NCBI GenBank assembly: GCA_026419635.1
Contig: JANZZB010000006.1
Coordinates: 1 to 13,304, forward strand
Source: Clostridiales bacterium
GTDB lineage: Bacteria; Bacillota; Clostridia; Oscillospirales; Butyricicoccaceae
Direction of reading: 5' to 3'
Length of the DNA: 13,304 nucleotides
Shown here: positions 1-6,546 of the stretch, in pieces
Layout: each line of letters begins with the position of its first letter
Numbering within the stretch: position 1 is the first letter of the stretch
The notes under the pieces: model-generated
What the model was told of the DNA's origin: nothing
The model's input: only the letters and a program-made list of their open reading frames with translations
Database searches by the model: none
Made by a program: the position numbers and the translations under genes

Positions 1-875
1 TCTTGATGACTGGTCGTTTTTACGTCGTCATCAAAGTTTTGAAGCATAAGGGGTTTTACACTTACCGGGGGGGCATTTTTATGTACATCATTGCTTGGGG
101 CAATTTGAGGAGTTGGGGCAATTTGTGGCACAGGGGTGATTTGTGGTTCAGGCTCTATATGCTGTTTCATATTCTCCGGTATTGGCTGAACTTCCTGCTG
201 TCTTTGAGGTTCCGGTATTGGGGACGTTTCTACAGCTTTAGGAGAATTTTCTTCCTCGTCTAAATGAAATGCGTTGTTGACAAGTTCCTTTGTAAACTCA
301 ATAGGCATGATCGTAACAAATTCACTGTCAAGCAAATCTTCTATATGAAGCATAAATCGTACTGTTACGATGTAACCGTTATAATCCGGTGTATTAAGCT
401 TTTTTTGCACATCATTAACATCAAAATGTTTTGGAGTGGATATGTTGACTTCCTTCCCAAAAAAGGTGGCAAGAGCTGTACTGGACGCACCCATCATTTG
501 ATTCATAATTTCGCTTACGGCACTCAGGTGCATTTCGTCGAGTTCTGCCTCACTCTCGATGTCCTCTTCGCTGTCCAACAGTACATTAACAAGGGCCCGA
601 GTAGCCCTGCTTTTCATTCCCATATAATTTGAACCGCTTAAACCCTCGATATATTCGATTTCAATTCCTACCGCCGGTTCAAGACTTTTGCATTCAAATT
701 CCTCTGATTTAACAATAGACACAGTCGGTGTGGTAATATTTACAGTTCTGCTTAGCAATGTAGAAATCGCTGTTGCAGAAGCTCCCATGCTAATATTTAG
801 TATCTCTCCAATAGCGTCGCTTTCCATTAAGGTTAATGGCGAATTTTCATCTTGGACCTGAGAAGTTTTTTCCAT
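1..875 (-). CDS. fliY: FliY, flagellar switch protein with two CheC-type CheY-P phosphatase domains (3' end cut off)
   Basis: C-ring switch component of Gram-positive bacteria that also removes phosphate from CheY-P. Reading down from 875 gives 291 open codons, with no stop before the window edge. Two CheC-family active-site motifs of the form [DS]xxxExxN-x22-P are intact. The first has D20, E24, N27 and P50. The second is in the segment SAVSEIMNQMMG and also ends in P exactly 22 residues after N. After the second domain comes a Pro/Gln/Glu-rich linker with a PQIAP-type hexapeptide repeat. The FliN-like SpoA domain expected after it lies beyond the left edge. The start is ATG at 873-875, with AGGTGGGGG upstream. 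Unlike B. subtilis FliY, the first 17 residues show no obvious LSQxEIDxLL CheY-binding peptide, which FliM next door does have. The gene lies 79 nt after fliM, in the same transcript. Confidence 0.93.
   Translation of the reverse strand, partial: MEKTSQVQDENSPLTLMESDAIGEILNISMGASATAISTLLSRTVNITTPTVSIVKSEEFECKSLEPAVGIEIEYIEGLSGSNYMGMKSRATRALVNVLLDSEEDIESEAELDEMHLSAVSEIMNQMMGASSTALATFFGKEVNISTPKHFDVNDVQKKLNTPDYNGYIVTVRFMLHIEDLLDSEFVTIMPIEFTKELVNNAFHLDEEENSPKAVETSPIPEPQRQQEVQPIPENMKQHIEPEPQITPVPQIAPTPQIAPSNDVHKNAPPVSVKPLMLQNFDDDVKTTSHQ
97..150 (-). repeat. Three tandem 18-bp repeats in the fliY linker
   Basis: Three direct copies lie at 97-114, 115-132 and 133-150, with plus-strand unit ggggcaatttgtggcaca or close variants. 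On the minus strand they encode PQITPV, PQIAPT and PQIAPS. The period is a multiple of three, so copy number can change without a frameshift. The repeat sits in the flexible Pro-rich linker between the phosphatase domains and the expected FliN domain. Confidence 0.85.
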
Positions 876-954
876 TAAAATGTCCCCCACCTAAAAAGCC
901 CCTTTTATATTCTATTTACTTTGACTGATATGGAAAAATTATGTAGAAAAGTGA

Positions 955-1935
955 TTATTGAATTTTCTTAACCTTAATCACCTTTTTATTTCTTCTTATT
1001 CCCGGAACACCATAAAACCAAGTCTGCTTTCCGATATCTATTTTAATATCACTATCAATAGACTGATCAAATTTAATGACATCCCCGACTTGTAGATGGA
1101 TAATATCGTGTATTGTTAGTTTTGTTTCTCCGAAGATTCCTCGCAGTTCCAGTTCTGATCCTTTTATTTGGCTGAACATGGCTTCTTTCAAATTGCCTTC
1201 TTGTGTACTTTCTATCTGTCTTTTTAGAAAACGCTGACTTTTGCTAAGTTGATCTATAATTCCCTCAAGATTGATGCACGGTATGCAGAAACTGATTGTT
1301 CCTTTTACGGATAACAGCTCAACATCCATCATGACAATGATTACAACTTCTTCCATAGGCATAGCCTGTACCAAACGGGCGTTTGTCTCGAGCTGCTTCA
1401 TTTCGACATCAACGTGAATAAACTCGGACCATGCATCCTTTGTAAAGCTGGTGATTTGATTAAATATCCTCGTCATTAGCGAGATTTCGATCTCAGTGAA
1501 TTCTCTATCCGGATTCAAAGCATTTCCGTTTCCGCCAAGCATTCTTGCTATGAGTGCAAAGGTGACCGTATTGGATATATCAACAAGCATGGAACCTTCA
1601 ATCGGTTTTACATCGACAGCACCGATCATAACTGTATCCGGAAGTGAGTTATTATATTCGTAATAGGGCAGTTCTTCAACAGATGCCACACTGATTTGAC
1701 AGTAAGTTCTCAATATTCCGGAAAAATAGGATGCTAGATGTCTGGCAAAATTTTCATGGATTCCTAGTATCATTTTTTGCTGCTCTTTGGTCAGTTTCTT
1801 TGGTGTTTTAAAATTATAGTCTTTTACTTTTTTACCTGTAGTCTTAACCGGAGCACTTGGACCTTCTTCCGACTGTTCTATTGCCAGAGAATTGAGCAAC
1901 TCATCAATTTGCTTTTGGGACAATACATCGGGCAC
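955..1935 (-). CDS. fliM: FliM, flagellar motor switch protein
   Basis: C-ring protein that binds CheY-P and passes the switch signal to FliG. At 326 aa it has the normal family length. The N-terminal CheY-binding peptide is canonical (LSQKQIDELLNSL, residues 5-17) and is followed by a linker. The middle CheC-like domain starts near residue 40 (DYNFKTPKKLTKEQ), carries the FliG-contacting GGNG at 134-137, and has the expected IHENFARHLA helix. The C-terminal SpoA/FliN-like domain includes LQVGDVIKFD and ends near FYGVPGIRRNKK. The start is GTG at 1933-1935, chosen because a near-perfect AAGGAGGTG sits a few bases upstream. The gene lies between flbD (45-nt gap) and fliY (79-nt gap). In many relatives fliL precedes fliM, but here it does not. 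Confidence 0.97.
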   Translation of the reverse strand: MPDVLSQKQIDELLNSLAIEQSEEGPSAPVKTTGKKVKDYNFKTPKKLTKEQQKMILGIHENFARHLASYFSGILRTYCQISVASVEELPYYEYNNSLPDTVMIGAVDVKPIEGSMLVDISNTVTFALIARMLGGNGNALNPDREFTEIEISLMTRIFNQITSFTKDAWSEFIHVDVEMKQLETNARLVQAMPMEEVVIIVMMDVELLSVKGTISFCIPCINLEGIIDQLSKSQRFLKRQIESTQEGNLKEAMFSQIKGSELELRGIFGETKLTIHDIIHLQVGDVIKFDQSIDSDIKIDIGKQTWFYGVPGIRRNKKVIKVKKIQ

Positions 1936-1980
1936 CCTTTTCCACCTCCTTCGAACAAATCTGTCTCAAAATATGTTCCA

Positions 1981-2190
1981 TTATTCGACACGTTTTTTCC
2001 TTGCTTTTGTTGTGTGGGTTCTTGAATAAAATTCATCTATTTTTTGAATAATTTCCTCAATAGGTTCAAGCACGCAAAATTTCTTTCCGCTCATGGTTGT
2101 AACCAATCTATCCGGGGTCATTTCGATCTCTTCAATCAAATTAGGATTTAAATAAAATTTTTCCTGATTCATTTTTGTAAGCTCGATCAT
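1981..2190 (-). CDS. flbD: FlbD/SwrD family protein
   Basis: A 69-aa protein of the FlbD family. The conserved pattern MIxLTxxNxxxFYLNPxLIExIExTPD is present at the N-terminus, followed by the GKKFxVxEPxEEIIxKI core and a basic tail (KARKKR). In B. subtilis the member SwrD, in the same operon position after flgE, is needed for full motor power; its molecular action is not settled. The ATG start at 2188-2190 is preceded by AGGAAAGG. A perfect hairpin lies between flgE and this gene. The name flbD here means the Firmicutes operon protein, not the Caulobacter NtrC-type regulator of the same name. Confidence 0.93.
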   Translation of the reverse strand: MIELTKMNQEKFYLNPNLIEEIEMTPDRLVTTMSGKKFCVLEPIEEIIQKIDEFYSRTHTTKARKKRVE

Positions 2191-2208
2191 ATCCTTTTTC
2201 CTTTCCTA

Positions 2209-2234
2209 ATGGGGACTGCCAAAGCAGTCCCCAT
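2209..2234 (-). other. Perfect intercistronic hairpin between flgE and flbD
   Basis: The arms at 2209-2219 and 2224-2234 are exact inverted repeats: 11 bp, arm ATGGGGACTGC on the minus strand, with a 4-nt TTTG loop. It starts 8 nt after the flgE stop and ends 18 nt before the flbD start, just 5' of the flbD ribosome site. In the direction of transcription it is followed by an A/G-rich stretch and no T run, so it does not look like an intrinsic terminator. A role as an RNase block or processing signal that separates flgE from downstream mRNA is inference. Confidence 0.75.
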
Positions 2235-2242
2235 ATCGCTTT

Positions 2243-3097
2243 TTATCGCTTCAGATTTACAAGCTCTTCAAGCATGGAATCGGATGTCGTAATAACCCTA
2301 GCGTTTGCCTGGAATCCTCTCTGTGCAACGATCATATCCGTAAATTCCTTGGTAAGGTCAACATTGGAAGATGCTAATGCACCGGATACCAGTGAACCGA
2401 CATTGGAATTTCCGGGCACATATAAAGCAGCCGTTCCGGAGTTTGCCGTTTCCGCATAGTACCCGTTACCCAGCTCAGACAAACCTTGCGTATTCGCGAA
2501 ATATCCAAGAGCAATCTGTCCGAGAGTCACAGTAGTACCGGCATCGCTGCTTGTGCTGTCATTATTTACGCCGGTAATTTTTCCGTCTTTTGATATGGAT
2601 ATGTTGGAGTAGTTCGACAGACTTTCGATTTTAATTGGGCTAATAGCACTAGCATCAACAGGATCGGATAGTACTTCACCGGTCGAACCGCATACGTAGT
2701 TACCGTTTGAGTCAACCAAACTGCCGTTTGTATCAAAATACATATTGCCGAGTTTGGTATAATTTTTCGTGCCGTCGGCGTTTTGAATCACAAAATATCC
2801 GTCACCGTCGATATACGCGTCCAGAGCACGTCCTGTCTCTGTCATACCTGAATTTGTATTCAGCACGTCAACCGAAGCTACTTTAGAACCGTATCCAGTC
2901 TGTGCAGAGTTTGTCCCTCCAGTCGTTTCTGTCGCGCCGTTTGCCGACGAAAGTGTCTGATAGTACACATCGGAAAATACGACCCTGCTGGACTTAAATC
3001 CTGCTGTATTGACGTTTGCAACGTTGTTACCTATTACATCCATCATTGTCTGATGATTTTGGAGTCCTGAAACTGCAGATGACAAAGATTTTAACAT
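2243..3097 (-). CDS. flgE: FlgE, flagellar hook protein
   Basis: Builds the extracellular hook (universal joint); exported by the flagellar type III system. The protein has 284 aa, similar to the short FlgE of B. subtilis. The N-terminal rod/hook helix is canonical (SLSSAVSGLQNHQ, then IGNNVANVNTAGFKSSRVVF). The middle part contains the hook-basal-body core (GYFVIQNADG and the LGNMYFDTNGSLV region). The C-terminal coiled-coil segment (SSNVDLTKEFTDMIVAQRGF and QANARVITTSDSMLEELVNL) is typical of axial proteins. The start is the ATG at 3095-3097, with GGAGG 8 nt upstream. A TTG 15 nt further upstream lies on the Shine-Dalgarno itself and is not credible. A FlgG/FlgF-like paralogue is the alternative from sequence alone; position after flgD favours hook protein. 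Confidence 0.93.
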   Translation of the reverse strand: MLKSLSSAVSGLQNHQTMMDVIGNNVANVNTAGFKSSRVVFSDVYYQTLSSANGATETTGGTNSAQTGYGSKVASVDVLNTNSGMTETGRALDAYIDGDGYFVIQNADGTKNYTKLGNMYFDTNGSLVDSNGNYVCGSTGEVLSDPVDASAISPIKIESLSNYSNISISKDGKITGVNNDSTSSDAGTTVTLGQIALGYFANTQGLSELGNGYYAETANSGTAALYVPGNSNVGSLVSGALASSNVDLTKEFTDMIVAQRGFQANARVITTSDSMLEELVNLKR

Positions 3098-3175
3098 ATA
3101 AATAACCTCCAATAATTTCGGCGTGCGGCATTCCTTCCGTCATCGGGAATGCAATAGCTTCCTTAAAAGGTCCGG

Positions 3176-3577
3176 CTATATGATTACGGCGCCGTCTATT
3201 TGTGTAAAAACATTTTCTTTAAGGTCCTGCCCATTTATAGCAGTAATTACAGTATTTCCGGGAACATTGATTACAAAAGCCGTTTGATCCATTAATACAA
3301 GCGTATTTCGGATACCTTTTTGTCCCGCTTTTGAAACCGCGTCTGTAAGCTTTTTTATATCCTCCGTCGAAAGCTTGATGTCTCTTTGTGACATTCTGCT
3401 TTCAGCGTGTTTCGAAAACACAAGACCCGATTGTTGCCCGATCTTACTTTGCAATATCTGCTCAAAAGAATTTCCATTTAATTGATGTTCTTTTGTTGCA
3501 TCTATTTTCCGTTCGGGATACATCTCAGCATTCGTTACGATTGAGCTGTATCGAACGAGCAAATCATCTGATTGCAT
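3176..3577 (-). CDS. Flagellar operon protein of unknown function (TIGR02530-like)
   Basis: A 133-aa protein that matches the pattern I know for TIGR02530, 'flagellar operon protein', which sits between flgD and flgE in many Firmicutes and some other phyla. The conserved core is FSKHAESRMSQRDIKLS at about residues 54-70, then KAGQKGIRNTLVLMDQTAF, then VINVPGNTVITAINGQD. There is no signal peptide or membrane segment. It is probably cytoplasmic; the fixed position next to the hook-cap and hook genes suggests a part in hook assembly or export, but no function is established. The ATG start at 3575-3577 has only a distant purine run (GGGGGAAA about 15 nt upstream). It starts 25 nt after flgD, so translation may depend on coupling to flgD. 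Confidence 0.88.
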   Translation of the reverse strand: MQSDDLLVRYSSIVTNAEMYPERKIDATKEHQLNGNSFEQILQSKIGQQSGLVFSKHAESRMSQRDIKLSTEDIKKLTDAVSKAGQKGIRNTLVLMDQTAFVINVPGNTVITAINGQDLKENVFTQIDGAVII

Positions 3578-3602
3578 TTTTCGTTCTTATTTCCCCCTTT
3601 TT

Positions 3603-4220
3603 CTAGGTGACGATCGATGTTACGTCACTGGTCTCGTAATCCGTACCATTAACTGAAAGATAAGGCACACCGTCTTTTAGATTCACTTTATCAACTGTTC
3701 CAGTAACGGTTTTGCTTGTTCCATTTTCTGTAGTTAAAATGTTTACCGTTTTCCCAATCAAAGATACGGCATAGGATTTATTGGTTTCAGTATCCGATAC
3801 CTGCGTTGGCGTAATGTTTGTTACGTCGCTGGTCTCATAATCCGTACCATCAACTGAAAGATATGGCACTCCATCTTCGAAATTCACTTTGTCAACTGTG
3901 CCGGTTACGGTTTTGCTTTTTCCATTTGCGTCTGTTGTTACAATGTTTACCGTCTTACCAATCAGCGATACGGCATAGGATTTACTGGTCGCTGCGGACA
4001 GTTCCTGCATAGACGTAATGGTTGAAAATTGAGCCATTTGGGTAATCATCTGGCTGTTATCCACCGTGTTATCCATACTTTGATTTTGCAGTTCAGCCGA
4101 AAGGATCTTCAAAAAATCATCCAGCGATAAAGAAGATTTATCTTTCTTAATGCTGCTGCTGTCCGAAGTACTTTTAGTGCTATTAAAATAGATACTATTA
4201 TTTGTACTGTTTACCGCCAA
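3603..4220 (-). CDS. flgD: FlgD, hook assembly scaffold, with duplicated C-terminal module
   Basis: Scaffold (hook cap) needed for FlgE polymerisation; exported. The N-terminal FlgD domain is present: LSLDDFLKILSAELQNQ at 31-47 and SQMITQMAQFSTITSMQEL at 56-74. The usual 'QNQDP' reads QNQSM. The C-terminal module that follows in short clostridial FlgD (SLIGKTV...VDxVxxxDGVPYLxVxG...) occurs twice, at residues 80-136 and 148-203, nearly identical and joined by an 11-residue linker. The start is TTG at 4218-4220 (TTG GCG GTA). An in-frame stop lies close upstream, and AAAGGTGAT sits 8 nt before the TTG; no ATG in frame is better. It follows fliK by 18 nt. Total length (205 aa) is ordinary only because the duplicated module replaces the larger C-terminal domain of proteobacterial FlgD. 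Confidence 0.95.
   Translation of the reverse strand: MAVNSTNNSIYFNSTKSTSDSSSIKKDKSSLSLDDFLKILSAELQNQSMDNTVDNSQMITQMAQFSTITSMQELSAATSKSYAVSLIGKTVNIVTTDANGKSKTVTGTVDKVNFEDGVPYLSVDGTDYETSDVTNITPTQVSDTETNKSYAVSLIGKTVNILTTENGTSKTVTGTVDKVNLKDGVPYLSVNGTDYETSDVTSIVT
3612..3983 (-). repeat. Tandem duplication inside flgD (two ~170-bp copies)
   Basis: Copy A (3813-3983) and copy B (3612-3779) encode 57 and 56 residues that differ at about seven positions plus one missing codon. Both begin KSYAVSLIGKTVNI and contain KTVTGTVDKVN, DGVPYLSV and GTDYETSDVT. The DNA copies are also close, with several silent and missense differences, so this is a fairly recent but not brand-new duplication. Confidence 0.93.
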
Positions 4221-4238
4221 AACACATCACCTTTTTTT

Positions 4239-6032
4239 CTATACCGTATAGTTAAGGACCCCCGCTAGATACCGGTTGTGAATTTTGGACGCATCTGCTG
4301 TGTCTGTTTTTTCATTTGACTGGAACGTCGTTTTCCATGTTTCGCTGTTCCCGTTCTCTTGAGAACTTCCAAAGCCCGCTGATGAATCCTGCCATCCGCC
4401 TGATGCTTTTCCGTCTGACAAAAGGTTTACATTTAAATGAGATACTTCATAGTTGTTTGCAGCAAGTGATTCTTTTAGTTGATTTAATTGTCCTGCAAGC
4501 AGCTTATGCGTCTCTTCCGAATGTGTCTGAATATCAAGTGAAATGATCCCATTCTCACACGTCAATTTGACTTTTACCTGCCCTAATCCATCCGGTTTGA
4601 GTTTCATGTCAAACGAAAAACGATCACTTTTTAATGCTCCCTGAATGTTATTTGAAACCTGTTCAAAAACCGCTTGGTGCGTATTATTTGTTTTCGTTTC
4701 AGTTAACAGAGTTTCAGCCTTCGGGCCAACGTTTTGGATCGGAGGCGCTCCCTCGGGACTATGTAACATTTCAGTAGTTTCTGCAGCGGGTTTTTCTCCG
4801 GTTTCACTTGATTTAACGGAATGAACACCGTTTGTTATTGGTTTTTTTATCGAAGCTTTCTTTTCGGTAAAAGCATCAGCAAAGCTGAACGGATTTTGGC
4901 TTTCACTGTTTCCTTGCAGGCTTTGTTGTCCGCTTACCGTACTTTGTTCCGTCTGGTTTGTTTCGGCTGCAACCCATGCCGCGCTTTTTCCAATAGCCTG
5001 TCCGACTTTACCGGACTGCATTGAATCTGTCTGAATCGTTTGATTAGATCCAAATGTCGTTTCGCTCTCTTTGGTATTTTCGACTTCCGTTTTACCCACT
5101 GGGCTATGAACTTGCGTATCGGTTTGATGTGCGGACGTCAGCTTGATGTCTGTTTCTGAGCCGAACTCTTTTGATAATGCTGCTGAGTCCTTGCCGCTTT
5201 TATCCATATGCTTTAAGTCTGTAGTCGCTTCAGTAAACTTTTCCTGAACGGAAGAGACGGTTTCATTCTTAAGCGATAGACTTCCAGTGGCTTCCGGAGC
5301 AATATCGATTACGCTGTTTTTAACAGGAACTGAAGACTCTTCAGTTTGCGCTACAACTCCATCTTTTTGCGTTCGGGCAAAAACATCCGCTTCAAAATTC
5401 GTTTTAATGCCATCTTCTTGCTGAACTGTTCCCTTCACTTTTGCATCCATGTTAAGTTCGAATGTTGTATTGCCCGTGCCAGTCTGATCGGCAGTCGATA
5501 CATTAATTGTTGAAACCTCAATAGAACCCTTTGAGTAATTGATAGAAGTATTCCCAGATGCTTGTGCTTGTGTCTGATTTAAGACAGACATATTTTGATT
5601 CAACTGCTGTGCATCAGGAGATACAGAATTCAAAGATGATGCAGCTTCTGTCATTTTCGTTTCAGCCTTTGTATCACATCCGATCTGACCAGCCGCTTGT
5701 GAAAACATGGCAAAGACAAAAGGAGCGACCATGAATCCGGATTGACTTTCAGAACACTGTTGGGTGACTGATTTATCATCAGACAGATCGTTATCATCCT
5801 TGTCAGACAACACGCCATTGTCCTTTGATTCAAAAGACTTATTATCGGGTTGTTCCGAGCAAACAGGCAGCTGCTTCTTTTCATTTATGGTGCCTGATAT
5901 TTCGGTCTGCGCCGCGGGATCCTGTAAATTGCTTAACATATTCTGAAATGTGTTATCCGTTGATTTCATGTTTTTTGATTCAGAACCAGTTATTAACGGA
6001 AGGCTTACCCTCTCTTTTATTGTCGCTATCAT
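4239..6032 (-). CDS. fliK: FliK, hook-length control protein
   Basis: Secreted molecular ruler that ends hook growth and switches export specificity to filament proteins through FlhB. It has 597 aa. A long, low-complexity Ser/Thr/Gln/Glu-rich N-terminal and central part (about residues 1-460) is typical of the ruler region and poorly conserved. The C-terminal Flg_hook domain is at about residues 468-540 and shows FSFDMKLKPDGLGQVKVKL, then SLDIQTHSEETHKLL, LNQLKESLAANNYEV and LNVNL. The start is ATG at 6030-6032 with AAAGGAGGTG upstream, the strongest ribosome site in this part of the operon. It follows fliJ with a 43-nt gap. The call rests on the C-terminal domain and on position between fliJ and flgD. 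Confidence 0.94.
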   Translation of the reverse strand: MIATIKERVSLPLITGSESKNMKSTDNTFQNMLSNLQDPAAQTEISGTINEKKQLPVCSEQPDNKSFESKDNGVLSDKDDNDLSDDKSVTQQCSESQSGFMVAPFVFAMFSQAAGQIGCDTKAETKMTEAASSLNSVSPDAQQLNQNMSVLNQTQAQASGNTSINYSKGSIEVSTINVSTADQTGTGNTTFELNMDAKVKGTVQQEDGIKTNFEADVFARTQKDGVVAQTEESSVPVKNSVIDIAPEATGSLSLKNETVSSVQEKFTEATTDLKHMDKSGKDSAALSKEFGSETDIKLTSAHQTDTQVHSPVGKTEVENTKESETTFGSNQTIQTDSMQSGKVGQAIGKSAAWVAAETNQTEQSTVSGQQSLQGNSESQNPFSFADAFTEKKASIKKPITNGVHSVKSSETGEKPAAETTEMLHSPEGAPPIQNVGPKAETLLTETKTNNTHQAVFEQVSNNIQGALKSDRFSFDMKLKPDGLGQVKVKLTCENGIISLDIQTHSEETHKLLAGQLNQLKESLAANNYEVSHLNVNLLSDGKASGGWQDSSAGFGSSQENGNSETWKTTFQSNEKTDTADASKIHNRYLAGVLNYTV

Positions 6033-6075
6033 TTTTTCACCTCCTTTTCATTAAAATGGAACCTTTAGGGATGTA

Positions 6076-6531
6076 TTAGTTCAACTGCTGGCAAGCAGAA
6101 AAACTCGAATTAGCTATAAATTCGTTGATAAAAATCTCATTTTCCTTTCTCTCTTGTAGCTCATAAAGCCTTAAATGTTTCTCTCTGAGCTTCTCAAGCG
6201 AGGTTTTTTCCTTTGTGACATTCAGCACCCTGCCTACCTGCCGGTCAATTCCTGCAATTGATTCTTTCAGCTTTGCTTCTATACTGGGTATCTGCATTTG
6301 CAGTTCACCAATATAACTTCTAAGCGTGATGATTTCCTTTACGCTGATGCCGGTCTTACATTTTCTGCCGTATTCTGTTTTGTAAGCCTCCTGCCTTGCT
6401 ATCAGGGTGTCAAGCTCAGCGCAAAGTTTCATATGACGCTTTCGCATCTGTGCAAGAATTTCTTTTTCATTTTTTTGAATATGTACCTTGTATTCAAGTA
6501 CTTTTTGCATTGAAAACTCAAATTTTTTCAT
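6076..6531 (-). CDS. fliJ: FliJ, flagellar export chaperone-escort protein
   Basis: A small coiled-coil protein that sits in the centre of the FliI ATPase ring, contacts FlhA and recycles export chaperones; cytoplasmic. It has 151 aa. The N-terminal family signature (F.F.MQKVLEYKVHIQKNEKEIL) is clear. The rest is charged heptad-like helix with many Glu/Lys/Arg, and breaks only around residues 58-64 (KCKTGIS). The ATG start at 6529-6531 has GGAGG 4 nt upstream, slightly tight. The gap to fliI is 15 nt, so the two are probably translationally linked. Confidence 0.92.
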   Translation of the reverse strand: MKKFEFSMQKVLEYKVHIQKNEKEILAQMRKRHMKLCAELDTLIARQEAYKTEYGRKCKTGISVKEIITLRSYIGELQMQIPSIEAKLKESIAGIDRQVGRVLNVTKEKTSLEKLREKHLRLYELQERKENEIFINEFIANSSFSACQQLN

Positions 6532-6546
6532 TGGTCCTCCGCAAAA

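Noticed and set aside
264..632. Open frame of 122 codons on the plus strand
   Set aside because: It is antisense to the clearly recognised fliY reading frame and has no family resemblance.
2209..2245. flgE-flbD hairpin as an intrinsic terminator
   Set aside because: On the minus (transcribed) strand no T-run follows. The T-rich side faces the plus strand, where no gene ends.
3098..3112. TTG start giving flgE five extra residues (MEVIY)
   Set aside because: The TTG overlaps the GGAGG that serves the ATG at 3097, and the family begins at MLKSL.
3128..3152. Hairpin between flgE and the TIGR02530-like gene
   Set aside because: Only 7 bp (GCATTCC/GGAATGC) with an 11-nt loop and no T-run; could be chance.
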